A stretch of DNA of 12,078 bases, taken from contig JAMONG010000121.1 of the NCBI GenBank assembly GCA_027066595.1, forward strand, positions 1-12,078, given 5' to 3'. Positions 4,993 to 12,078 of the stretch are shown here, one piece after another; within the stretch, counting starts at the first letter, position 1, and every line of letters begins with the position of its first letter. A model generated the notes under the pieces. The model saw only the letters and a list, made by a program, of their open reading frames with translations. It had not been told where the DNA came from and did no database searches. The DNA is from Sulfurovum sp. (lineage in GTDB: Bacteria > Campylobacterota > Campylobacteria > Campylobacterales > Sulfurovaceae). The position numbers and the translations under genes were made by a program.

Positions 4993-6552
4993 ATGTATTA
5001 TATATTAAATGAAACCAATCAAATTATTGCTGCAGATGATAATCTATTAGAACTATGTGGTGCAACACATATCGATGAATTATCTTCAGGTATTATCACA
5101 AATGAAATTATATTTGATTTTAAATCAGATGAAGATTTAAGTATTATCTCATTAAATGGAGAAGAAAATTTTAGAGTCACAAAAACTTCTCTCTCTAGTC
5201 TACTTGGGCATCTTACTTTAGTGAGCTTTGCTATAAAAACAGAAGTGTCTGACTCACTAACCTCGCCCATAGAAGATGAAAGTCTACTCACATCTTCTGA
5301 TGAAGAAAAAGAAACAAGCGATACCATAGGCTCACTCATCAACGAAGAAGAGGATCTCCTCGGTGATAGCGATATTGATATATTGGACCATGTAGCTGAA
5401 GAGAATACCCTTTTAGATATAAACGAGGATCCTACTGAAACGATTGATTCAAAAGACGAAAAGATTACTTTTGGTGATCATCTCTCTTCAGACGATAATT
5501 TTATGGAACTAAAAGACGAAGAAGAGAGTGTTGAGTTACAAAAGGAAGAAAACTTAGAAAATGAAGCCTTAGATGATTCAGAATTATTTGACCTTATCTC
5601 CGATGAAACATCAGATGAGATAAATCATACACCAATAGCAGAAAATTTGGTAGAAACTCCCGCTTTTGAGCTTAGCTCTGAAGATGATGATATCTCTATT
5701 GAGAAAAAAGAGCGTGTTGAAGTTTCTGAAATAAACATAGATATAGATGTATTAAGTAACAAAATTGGAATCTCTACTGATGACTATAGCAATTTTTTAA
5801 ATGAGTTTATAGATACAGCACTTAGTCTTGAAAAAGATTTACAAAGTGACAATGAAAAAACAAAATCTGATGCTATTAATACCCTTTCACAATTAAGTGA
5901 TGTCCTTCATCTTCCTGTTGTGGGTAACATTATCACTGATATTGCAAAAACAAATAGTGAAAATCAACGAGAGACAATAGAATCTTTTTATAATTCTCTC
6001 TCTCGTATTACCACTTCAACATCATCAAATGAAGAAGCTTCGTTTACCCAAGAGGATTATGCCACAGAAGAGACTCCAAGTATAACTGAAGAAGAGAATA
6101 TTGAAGAAGAAACATTAGAACTTTTTGATGAACCAGTTATTCAAGAAGAAAAAGAAGAGACCATACCAAAACCAAGTAGTACAGAAGGTTTTGGTAGCAT
6201 CTCACTTGAAGGAATTAAACCTAAACACTTTGACTTTCAGTTAGAAGAAGCAGCAAATGACTTATCACTTCCTGTAGAACTTATTGAAGAGTTTGTGCAT
6301 GACTTTATCGAACAATCACATATCGAAACAAAAAAAATGTTAGAAGCATATGAAAAAGGTGACCTAGATGCTATTCAGAAGATAGGTCACCTCCTTAAAG
6401 GTGCGTCTAGTAACCTTCGTATCAATCCTCTTTCTGACACGCTATACAAAATACAGTTTTGTGAAGATTCCAGTAACTTAGATCTTTTAATTAAAGACTA
6501 CTGGGCACACTTTTTGTCATTTGAAAACCAAATCAACATGATATCAAAATAA
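4993..6552 (+). CDS. PAS-like / acidic linker / tandem Hpt phosphotransfer protein
   Basis: A 519-residue soluble and very acidic protein. Residues 1-85 look like a small PAS-like fold (MYYILNETNQIIAADDNLLE with a following strand-rich part). Residues 88-245 are a low-complexity Glu/Asp/Ser linker. Residues about 246-330 form an Hpt-like helical bundle in which the expected histidine position is Gln300 (AINTLSQLSDVL). A second acidic linker spans about 335-400, and a C-terminal Hpt domain about 410-519. That last domain carries the phosphotransfer motif IGHLLKGASSNL with His466 as predicted phosphorylation site. Hpt domains pass phosphate between receiver domains, so this protein probably relays between the intact receiver of the next gene's hybrid kinase and the CheY-like protein two genes on. 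It sits in a tight operon (15 bp to the kinase gene, AAGGAAA ribosome site between). The C-terminal Hpt is clear; the N-terminal PAS-like call and the degenerate first Hpt are weaker. Confidence 0.8.
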   Translation: MYYILNETNQIIAADDNLLELCGATHIDELSSGIITNEIIFDFKSDEDLSIISLNGEENFRVTKTSLSSLLGHLTLVSFAIKTEVSDSLTSPIEDESLLTSSDEEKETSDTIGSLINEEEDLLGDSDIDILDHVAEENTLLDINEDPTETIDSKDEKITFGDHLSSDDNFMELKDEEESVELQKEENLENEALDDSELFDLISDETSDEINHTPIAENLVETPAFELSSEDDDISIEKKERVEVSEINIDIDVLSNKIGISTDDYSNFLNEFIDTALSLEKDLQSDNEKTKSDAINTLSQLSDVLHLPVVGNIITDIAKTNSENQRETIESFYNSLSRITTSTSSNEEASFTQEDYATEETPSITEEENIEEETLELFDEPVIQEEKEETIPKPSSTEGFGSISLEGIKPKHFDFQLEEAANDLSLPVELIEEFVHDFIEQSHIETKKMLEAYEKGDLDAIQKIGHLLKGASSNLRINPLSDTLYKIQFCEDSSNLDLLIKDYWAHFLSFENQINMISK

Positions 6553-6567
6553 AAAGGAAATAAAACG

Positions 6568-9500
6568 ATGACTATACGTAATAGACTAAAACTGATTGGA
6601 CTTGTACCAATTACATTGCTCATTTTGCTCTCGAGTTATTTCTTTGTAACTTCATACATTAACTTTGAGAAAGCCAATGCGTTAAAAACCACATTAAAGA
6701 ATAATGCTTTACTCGATAAAACCCTCATTAATATTGGTAAAGAACGTGGTCTTACTGCACTTTATTTAGGAAGTGATAAAAAAGAGTTTAAAGACGCTAT
6801 GCATAAACAAAGGGTTGCATTAGACAAAACACTCAAAGCCATACAAACAGGTCTAATCACTGAAGACACTTCATATCTTCCTTTTTTACTAAATGTATTA
6901 GGTGAAAAGAGTATGATTCAAACAGATATGTATAAAAATCTTCTAAACAAAACGACTGCTCTTGCCCAGATAAGAAAAATGGTAGACAGTAGTGATGCAG
7001 ATTTTAAAACCATATTTTTTGATGGGTATTCAAAAAAATTATCAACACCTATACTTGAAAATCTTCTTAGTGTGAAAAACTATGCTCTTGATACAGAAAT
7101 CTCTTCACTCATCAGTACACTTGTACAGCTCTACACTGCCAAAGAAAATGCAGGTTTAGAGAGAGGGTTTATTTCCTATTATATGACCAAAAAGAACTCT
7201 ATGTCATTTGATGAGATTGCATTATGGGATGAATTTAAAACAAAAGCTAACAACTTTGATATCAAACAAGTAACCAACCTTAAACTACGTAAACAACTTT
7301 CCAGTGTTCTTTTTAATGAACAAGCGACTGATACGATGAATGAACTAGCAATGACATCATCTGCGATTCAAACAGATATTGATAATGGTGACTATGCAGA
7401 AGAAGCGATGGACTGGTTTGCACTTCAAACCAATAAAATTACACTTCTGTCTAAAGCAGAATTGATTGTTTCCAATGCCTTATGGAAAAAATCGGATGTC
7501 TTTCTTCAGAAACAACTTTTACTCCTAGCCATTGCAAGTGCTATTTGGTTACTAAGTTTTATCTTGGCATACCTAGGATACACAACCACTAGAGATATTA
7601 CTAGAAACATTAAAGAGCTTGAAGATGTACTTAACAAAGCTGTTGATGAGATGAAAAACTCTGATCAATACCTTAGTTCAGATACTATGGCAATTGAGAA
7701 CATTGAGCTTGATACCCATGAAGGTACAAAAGAGGCATATAAATTCTTGGAGACACTGGTTGAAACAGCCAAAGATGATAAACTCATTGCCCTACAAGCC
7801 AATGAAGCGAAATCACTCTTCCTTGCCAACATGTCACATGAAATTCGTACACCACTCAACGGTATTGTTGGATTTACAGAGATTTTACGTAGTACAGACC
7901 TTACAGAAGAGCAAGATGAATTCCTCTCTATCATTGATAAAAGTTCAGAAAACCTTCTTAGTATTATTAACAATATTCTTGACCTTTCTAAAATTGAGAG
8001 TAATAAAATCGAGATTGAAAATATTGTCTTTGATGCAGCAGAAGAGTTTGAATCTGCAGTTGAAACTTACGCAGTAGCCGCTACTGAGAAAAACATTGAC
8101 CTTAACTTTTATATGGATCCAAATATCTCTTCTAAACTTAAAGGTGATCCAACTAAGATTAAAGAAATTGTTATTAACCTTCTTTCTAATGCCGTTAAAT
8201 TTACCTCTTATGGTGGAGAGATCAACCTTGAAATCACAAAAATCGAAAGTGAAAATGGTACAAGCAGAATAAAATTTGTAGTACAAGATAATGGTATTGG
8301 TATGACTAAAGATCAACAATCACGTATCTTTGATGCCTTCTCGCAAGCTGATGTTTCAGTAACACGTAAATACGGTGGTACAGGTCTTGGTCTTACTATT
8401 TCTAGTCAATTTGTTGAACTTATGGGTGGATTACTTGAACTTGAAAGTGCCAAAGACCATGGGACATCATTCTTCTTCTCTTTACCTCTTGAAGAAGTAA
8501 CTTCTACAGAAGTAAACTATGCACATGCATTTACCGATATCACTATTGGTAAATATGAGCAAGATATTCCTACTAAACTTGATAATTACCTCGAGGAGTA
8601 CTTCAAGTACTTTGGACCTTCAGTCAAACATTTTGAGTCTATTGGAGAATTAAAAGAACTTGATAACAATGATGTTTGTAAAAACTACTGGGTTGATATT
8701 GATAAAGCAAAGCAAAATATTATGGATGCTATTCATCATATGGATAAATCTAAACTTATCATTATTGCAAATGTCACAAGTCGTAATAAAGTTGAAGAGT
8801 TAGGAATTGATCAAAGCAATGTTATATTTAAACCCATTACGCTCACAAAACTTAAAGCTGTACTAACCAATACTGCAGACACCACACCTAAACTTGTAGA
8901 AGATACACTTATAATACAACAAACAAAATTTGATGCCCATGTATTGGTGACTGAAGACAATATCATTAACCAAAAACTTATCAAACGTATTCTTGAAGAA
9001 CATGGAATCACGGTTGATATAGCAAATAATGGTCTTGAATCATTTGAAAAACGAAGATCAGGAAACTATGACCTACTCTTTATGGATATTCAAATGCCTG
9101 TTATGGATGGTATTGAAGCCACACATGAAATTTTGGATTATGAAGAAGATGAAGAGGTACCACATGTACCTATCGTTGCTTTGACAGCAAATGCCCTAAA
9201 AGGAGATAGAGAACGGTTCTTAGGTGAAGGAATGGATGAGTATATCACCAAACCTATTGAGACTACAGAACTACTTTATATTCTTAACAAGTTCTTATCT
9301 GAGAAGACCACAACAAATGCCCCTGATAAAAAGCAACCTACAAAAGAAGAGTCTATTGAAGAGGAAGCTGTTCAAGAACAGACATCTTCTCAAAGTGATC
9401 TCGTTAAACAAATACCTGATACTGTAGATGATTTAGTAGTTTTTGATACGATGGAAACAACACAAGAAAGTAAAAAGAAAATTCTTATCGCTAAGAACTT

Positions 9501-9795
9501 TCCTTTATCACGTAAAGTCTTAGCACAAGTCCTTACTAATCTTGATTATGAATATGATATTTTAGAAGAGTTAGAGACTTTAGAAAGTAAACTCTCTTCT
9601 GATCATTATGACATTCTCTTCACAGATGTTAAGCTTGTCACAGAGAGTATAAGCAATACAAATGAAAATATAGCTATAATTTCATCATGCGATACAAAAG
9701 ATCCTCAAGAAGTTTCCGTACACAATGGTGAAACCATTTCAGGTGCAGTCACAAAAGAAGAGATTGATAACATTATTAAAAAATATAGAGGATAA
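6568..9795 (+). CDS. NIT-domain hybrid sensor histidine kinase with three receiver-like modules
   Basis: A 1075-residue inner-membrane kinase. TM1 is at about 8-28 and TM2 at about 317-338. The periplasmic part between them fits the NIT (nitrate/nitrite sensing) family, with paired ERG motifs at 59-61 (GKERGLTALYLG) and 198-200 (GLERGFISYY). A HAMP/coiled-coil-like stretch runs at about 340-410. HisKA has phospho-acceptor His424 (NMSHEIRTPLNG). The ATPase domain has the N box around N541, G1 at D574-G578, an F box (FDAFSQAD) and G2 GGTGLGL (603-609). Three receiver-like modules follow. The first (about 655-770) lacks an acidic pocket but keeps K755-P756. The second (about 790-910) is intact with E796, D797, D840, T873 and K895. 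The third (about 970-1075) has D1020 and K1063 but A975-K976-N977 in place of the acidic pair. It autophosphorylates and should pass phosphate to D840 and then to an Hpt, plausibly His466 of the preceding gene. The ligand is unknown; the NIT name does not prove nitrate sensing. Confidence 0.93.
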   Translation: MTIRNRLKLIGLVPITLLILLSSYFFVTSYINFEKANALKTTLKNNALLDKTLINIGKERGLTALYLGSDKKEFKDAMHKQRVALDKTLKAIQTGLITEDTSYLPFLLNVLGEKSMIQTDMYKNLLNKTTALAQIRKMVDSSDADFKTIFFDGYSKKLSTPILENLLSVKNYALDTEISSLISTLVQLYTAKENAGLERGFISYYMTKKNSMSFDEIALWDEFKTKANNFDIKQVTNLKLRKQLSSVLFNEQATDTMNELAMTSSAIQTDIDNGDYAEEAMDWFALQTNKITLLSKAELIVSNALWKKSDVFLQKQLLLLAIASAIWLLSFILAYLGYTTTRDITRNIKELEDVLNKAVDEMKNSDQYLSSDTMAIENIELDTHEGTKEAYKFLETLVETAKDDKLIALQANEAKSLFLANMSHEIRTPLNGIVGFTEILRSTDLTEEQDEFLSIIDKSSENLLSIINNILDLSKIESNKIEIENIVFDAAEEFESAVETYAVAATEKNIDLNFYMDPNISSKLKGDPTKIKEIVINLLSNAVKFTSYGGEINLEITKIESENGTSRIKFVVQDNGIGMTKDQQSRIFDAFSQADVSVTRKYGGTGLGLTISSQFVELMGGLLELESAKDHGTSFFFSLPLEEVTSTEVNYAHAFTDITIGKYEQDIPTKLDNYLEEYFKYFGPSVKHFESIGELKELDNNDVCKNYWVDIDKAKQNIMDAIHHMDKSKLIIIANVTSRNKVEELGIDQSNVIFKPITLTKLKAVLTNTADTTPKLVEDTLIIQQTKFDAHVLVTEDNIINQKLIKRILEEHGITVDIANNGLESFEKRRSGNYDLLFMDIQMPVMDGIEATHEILDYEEDEEVPHVPIVALTANALKGDRERFLGEGMDEYITKPIETTELLYILNKFLSEKTTTNAPDKKQPTKEESIEEEAVQEQTSSQSDLVKQIPDTVDDLVVFDTMETTQESKKKILIAKNFPLSRKVLAQVLTNLDYEYDILEELETLESKLSSDHYDILFTDVKLVTESISNTNENIAIISSCDTKDPQEVSVHNGETISGAVTKEEIDNIIKKYRG

Positions 9796-9801
9796 ACCGA
9801 C

Positions 9802-10167
9802 ATGGCACTAAAAGTATTACTTGTTGATGATGATTTCATCAACAGAAAACTATTGCAAACGCTTTTAAAAAAGAACCCTAGTGTAACTGAGGTTATAGAA
9901 GCAGAAAATGGGTCTGATGCATTAGATAAATTAAAAAAAGAGACCAATGTAAATCTTATTTTATTAGATATTATGATGCCAATTGTTGATGGTATAGAAT
10001 TTCTAAAGATTTTTAGATCAGATATGTCAAATGCACATATCCCTGTTATTGTTCTCTCTACAGATGATACACGTAAAACAGAAGTTTTTGACAATGGTGC
10101 AAATGACTTCTTACGTAAACCAATCAAAGAAGAACAACTCTTTGCAAAAATGACACAGTGGTCTTAG
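9802..10167 (+). CDS. CheY-like single-domain response regulator
   Basis: A 121-residue protein consisting only of a receiver domain. It has the acidic pocket VDDD (D9-D10-D11), phospho-acceptor Asp56 (LILLDIMMPIVDG), the switch residue Ser86 (IVLSTDD) and Lys106-Pro107 (FLRKPI), all at canonical spacing, and it ends right after helix 5. There is no output domain, so when phosphorylated it must act by binding another protein (a motor, kinase or enzyme) or serve as a phosphate sink. It lies 6 bp behind the hybrid kinase gene with an AGAGGAT ribosome site inside the end of that gene. It is the obvious terminal acceptor for the Hpt protein of the same operon. Chemotaxis CheY itself is possible by sequence class, but the context favours a dedicated relay component. 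Confidence 0.93.
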   Translation: MALKVLLVDDDFINRKLLQTLLKKNPSVTEVIEAENGSDALDKLKKETNVNLILLDIMMPIVDGIEFLKIFRSDMSNAHIPVIVLSTDDTRKTEVFDNGANDFLRKPIKEEQLFAKMTQWS

Positions 10168-10188
10168 GAATTAGGAATTCCTAATTTT
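10164..10188 (+). terminator. Hairpin overlapping the response-regulator stop codon, short T-run
   Basis: TTAGGAATT (10164-10172) pairs perfectly with AATTCCTAA (10176-10184) around a three-base loop, followed by TTTT. The stop codon TAG (10165-10167) lies inside the stem. It is built from a tandem TTAGGAA repeat followed by its inverted copy TTCCTAA. It plausibly ends the phosphorelay operon, although the T-run is short and the stem is A-T rich. Confidence 0.5.
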
Positions 10189-10211
10189 GACAGACTCTTT
10201 TGTGTCTGTCA
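10188..10211. terminator. Perfect 8-bp inverted repeat between convergent genes
   Basis: TGACAGAC (10188-10195) and GTCTGTCA (10204-10211) form a perfect stem with an eight-base loop, located 2 bp past the lon stop. No proper T-run follows on either strand, so a classic intrinsic terminator is not shown. It may act as a shared transcription-end or RNA-stabilising hairpin for the convergent transcripts. Confidence 0.4.
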
Positions 10212-10213
10212 CG

Positions 10214-12078
10214 CTACTTTACAAATATCTCCAGTAATACTTCATCTATATCTGACACCCCAATAATTTCTATATTATCTTTTACTTCACTAGGTATTTC
10301 ATCTAAATCACGTTCTACATTCTTCATAGGAATAAGTGCTTTTTTTACCCCCGCTTTATAGGCAGCTATAAGCTTCTCTTTCAAGCCACCAATGGGTAAT
10401 ACTTTACCTGTGAGTGTTACTTCACCTGTCATGGCTACTCTATTATCTATTTTATTACCACTCAGTATTGAAGCAATGACAGATACCATCGCAATCCCTG
10501 CAGATGGACCATCTTTAGGTGTTGCTCCTGCAGGCACATGAATATGTAAATCATATCGTTTATACACTTCTGAACTATCGACATGAATACGTTCTTCACG
10601 TTCTTTTAAAGAGTGTGGTATCACAGAAGGCATAATAGCCAAACGTTTTTCATCGATAAGTATCTTGACAAGTGAATGAGCAATACGTGTAGACTCTTTC
10701 ATCACCTCACCTAAACTTCCCGTGAGTTGCAAAGTACCCTTACCTTTTATCTTAATGGCTTCTATCGTAAGTACATCTCCACCCACAGCCGTCCATGCAA
10801 GACCAGAGACGATACCTACTTGTGGTTTTTTATCCACAAGAGAGATTTCAAACACTTTTTTATCTGTAAATTTTTCTAAATTCTTTTTAGTCACTGAGAC
10901 ATGGTTTTTACGTGTGTCTTCTAAAAGTACTCTTGCTGCTTTACGCATAAGCCCTGCGATACGTCGACGTAAGTTTCTTACCCCAGCTTCTCTTGTATAT
11001 TCATCTATCAAAAGTTTTAATGCTTTATCTGAAATACTAAACTCTCTTGCTTTTAACGCATGTTTTTTAAGCTCTTGAGGCACAAGATAACGTTTGGCTA
11101 TCTCAAACTTCTCTTTTGGTGTATATGAGTTAAGTCCTATAAACTCCATTCTATCACGTAAGGGTGCAGGAATTTTTCCTACATCATTAGCCGTGGCGAT
11201 AAATATCGCTTTACTCAAATCAATATTAAAATTCAGATAATAATCTCTATATTTACTGTTTTGTTCTGGGTCAAGTATCTCTAAAAGTGCCGCAGTTGGG
11301 TCACCTCTCATGCTACGCCCTACTTTGTCTATCTCATCTAGTACAATGACAGGATCCATACTTTTCGCTTCTATTAGCCCTTGTACCAAACGTCCTGGCA
11401 TTGCACCTACATAGGTACGTCTATGTCCCCTAAGCTCATTCACATCTTCAAGTCCCCCTAGTGCCATACGTACAAGCGGTCGCCCTAGTGCTGTGGCTAT
11501 GGAGTTTGCTAAAGAGGTTTTACCCACACCTGGAGGTCCAGCAAAACAGAGTATCACTCCTCCCGTTTCTTTTTGTTTAATACCACGTAACTCTGCTAAT
11601 TCACGTACAGAAAAAAATTCAACAATTCGCTCTTTAGGTTTTTCTAAAGAGTAGTGGTCTTTATCAAGTTCAGTAGAGACATCATGTACGTTCAGGTTTT
11701 TTTTGGTTAATTTACCAAAAGGGAGTTCAAGTACCCACTCCAAATAACTCTGTAAGACATTGGCATCAGCAGAATCAGGATGCATACGTGCAAAACGATC
11801 TAACTGTTTAGAGATTTCCTTAAAAGCGTCTTCTTGCATATGTGGTTTGAGTGCTTCTACTTTTTCTCTAAAATTTGCTATCTCCTCTTCACGTTGGGTA
11901 TCCATACCCAGTTCTTGTTGTATCTCTTTAAGCTGTTCTTTTAAAAAGTACTCTTTGTTGGTCTGTTCTATTTTTGTATGTACTTTTGTTCGTATCTCAC
12001 GTTGTACTTTTGCAGACTCTATCTCTGCTGTCACGATATCCACAAGAGCAAGAAGACGTTTTTCTATATTGGTTTGAA
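10214..12078 (-). CDS. lon: ATP-dependent protease La (Lon), 5' end beyond window
   Basis: The reading frame is open to the window edge: before the GTG at 12041-12043 it continues as QTNIEKRLLALV, which matches the Lon N-terminal region, so that GTG is an internal Val codon and not the start. Present are the end of the N-terminal domain, the coiled-coil region (NKEYFLKEQLKEIQQELGMD), the AAA+ module with Walker A GPPGVGKT (11516-11539) and Walker B PVIVLDEIDK, arginine-containing sensor regions, and the complete protease domain. The catalytic serine is in DGPSAGIAM (codon 10502-10504) and the catalytic lysine is the second Lys of GGLKEKL (codon 10373-10375), the Ser-Lys dyad of LonA. Lon is a cytosolic hexamer that degrades misfolded and regulatory proteins. 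About 620 residues are visible of an expected 780-810. It converges on the signalling operon with 46 bp between stop codons. Confidence 0.96.
   Translation of the reverse strand, partial: QTNIEKRLLALVDIVTAEIESAKVQREIRTKVHTKIEQTNKEYFLKEQLKEIQQELGMDTQREEEIANFREKVEALKPHMQEDAFKEISKQLDRFARMHPDSADANVLQSYLEWVLELPFGKLTKKNLNVHDVSTELDKDHYSLEKPKERIVEFFSVRELAELRGIKQKETGGVILCFAGPPGVGKTSLANSIATALGRPLVRMALGGLEDVNELRGHRRTYVGAMPGRLVQGLIEAKSMDPVIVLDEIDKVGRSMRGDPTAALLEILDPEQNSKYRDYYLNFNIDLSKAIFIATANDVGKIPAPLRDRMEFIGLNSYTPKEKFEIAKRYLVPQELKKHALKAREFSISDKALKLLIDEYTREAGVRNLRRRIAGLMRKAARVLLEDTRKNHVSVTKKNLEKFTDKKVFEISLVDKKPQVGIVSGLAWTAVGGDVLTIEAIKIKGKGTLQLTGSLGEVMKESTRIAHSLVKILIDEKRLAIMPSVIPHSLKEREERIHVDSSEVYKRYDLHIHVPAGATPKDGPSAGIAMVSVIASILSGNKIDNRVAMTGEVTLTGKVLPIGGLKEKLIAAYKAGVKKALIPMKNVERDLDEIPSEVKDNIEIIGVSDIDEVLLEIFVK

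Noticed and set aside
7665..8319. Two long minus-strand frames and one plus-strand alternative frame inside the kinase gene
   Set aside because: They overlap the HisKA and ATPase motifs of the kinase; no ribosome site or domain was found.
9705..10127. 140-codon open frame on the minus strand
   Set aside because: It lies antisense to the response-regulator gene and the end of the kinase gene, both with full motif support; the product is Ser/Leu/Phe-rich with no recognisable domain.
11760..12077. 105-codon open frame on the plus strand
   Set aside because: Antisense to lon, whose frame is conserved through this region; Cys/Ser-rich translation typical of a shadow frame.
1..12078. CRISPR arrays, insertion sequences, prophage or toxin-antitoxin genes
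   Set aside because: No regularly spaced repeats, transposase motifs, target-site duplications or toxin-antitoxin-like pairs were found on either strand.

Overview
The window reads as a low-GC chromosomal segment from a member of the Campylobacterota (epsilonproteobacteria), most likely a Sulfurimonas- or Sulfurovum-like free-living relative. This placement is inferred from overall protein character (short NadB, a DUF721/DciA-like gene overlapping uvrC, NhaD-type antiporter, an Aer/CetB-type stand-alone PAS protein, a NIT-domain hybrid kinase) and from promoters that show a TATAAT-like -10 but no clear -35. No species is claimed.

Left part (1-2076, minus strand): a likely operon read right to left. 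It holds a 50-residue lipoprotein too small for routine gene calling (1924-2076), nadB (398-1852, first step of de novo NAD synthesis) and the 5' end of an nhaD-type sodium/proton antiporter (1-343, running off the window). Divergently, on the plus strand, a DUF721/DciA-like gene (2047-2490) overlaps uvrC (2478-4265, nucleotide excision repair). The 5' ends of the lipoprotein gene and the DUF721 gene overlap by 30 bp on opposite strands, and the DUF721 gene appears to have a leaderless promoter inside the lipoprotein gene.

Middle part (4266-10188, plus strand): after an AT-rich terminator-like hairpin behind uvrC there is a 294-bp non-coding stretch. It carries an extended -10 promoter and a candidate structured RNA (about 4345-4500) built as a closing stem, a three-way junction and a GNRA-capped hairpin. 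It leads into a tightly packed four-gene signalling operon: an Aer-type PAS protein, a PAS-like/acidic-linker/double-Hpt protein (second Hpt intact, first lacking its histidine), a 1075-residue membrane hybrid histidine kinase (NIT sensor, HisKA, ATPase, and one intact receiver flanked by two degenerate ones) and a 121-residue CheY-like receiver. The parts of a complete multistep phosphorelay (kinase His424 to receiver Asp840 to Hpt His466 to receiver Asp56) are present, but no DNA-binding, GGDEF/EAL or methyl-accepting output is encoded, so the output must lie elsewhere or act by protein contact.

Right part (10164-12078): the signalling operon converges on lon (ATP-dependent protease, minus strand, 5' end outside the window). 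The short gap holds two neighbouring inverted repeats.

The most interesting items are the unassigned structured leader with its mutually exclusive pairings, the degenerate/intact pairing of Hpt and receiver domains, and the antisense-overlapping lipoprotein and DUF721 gene starts.
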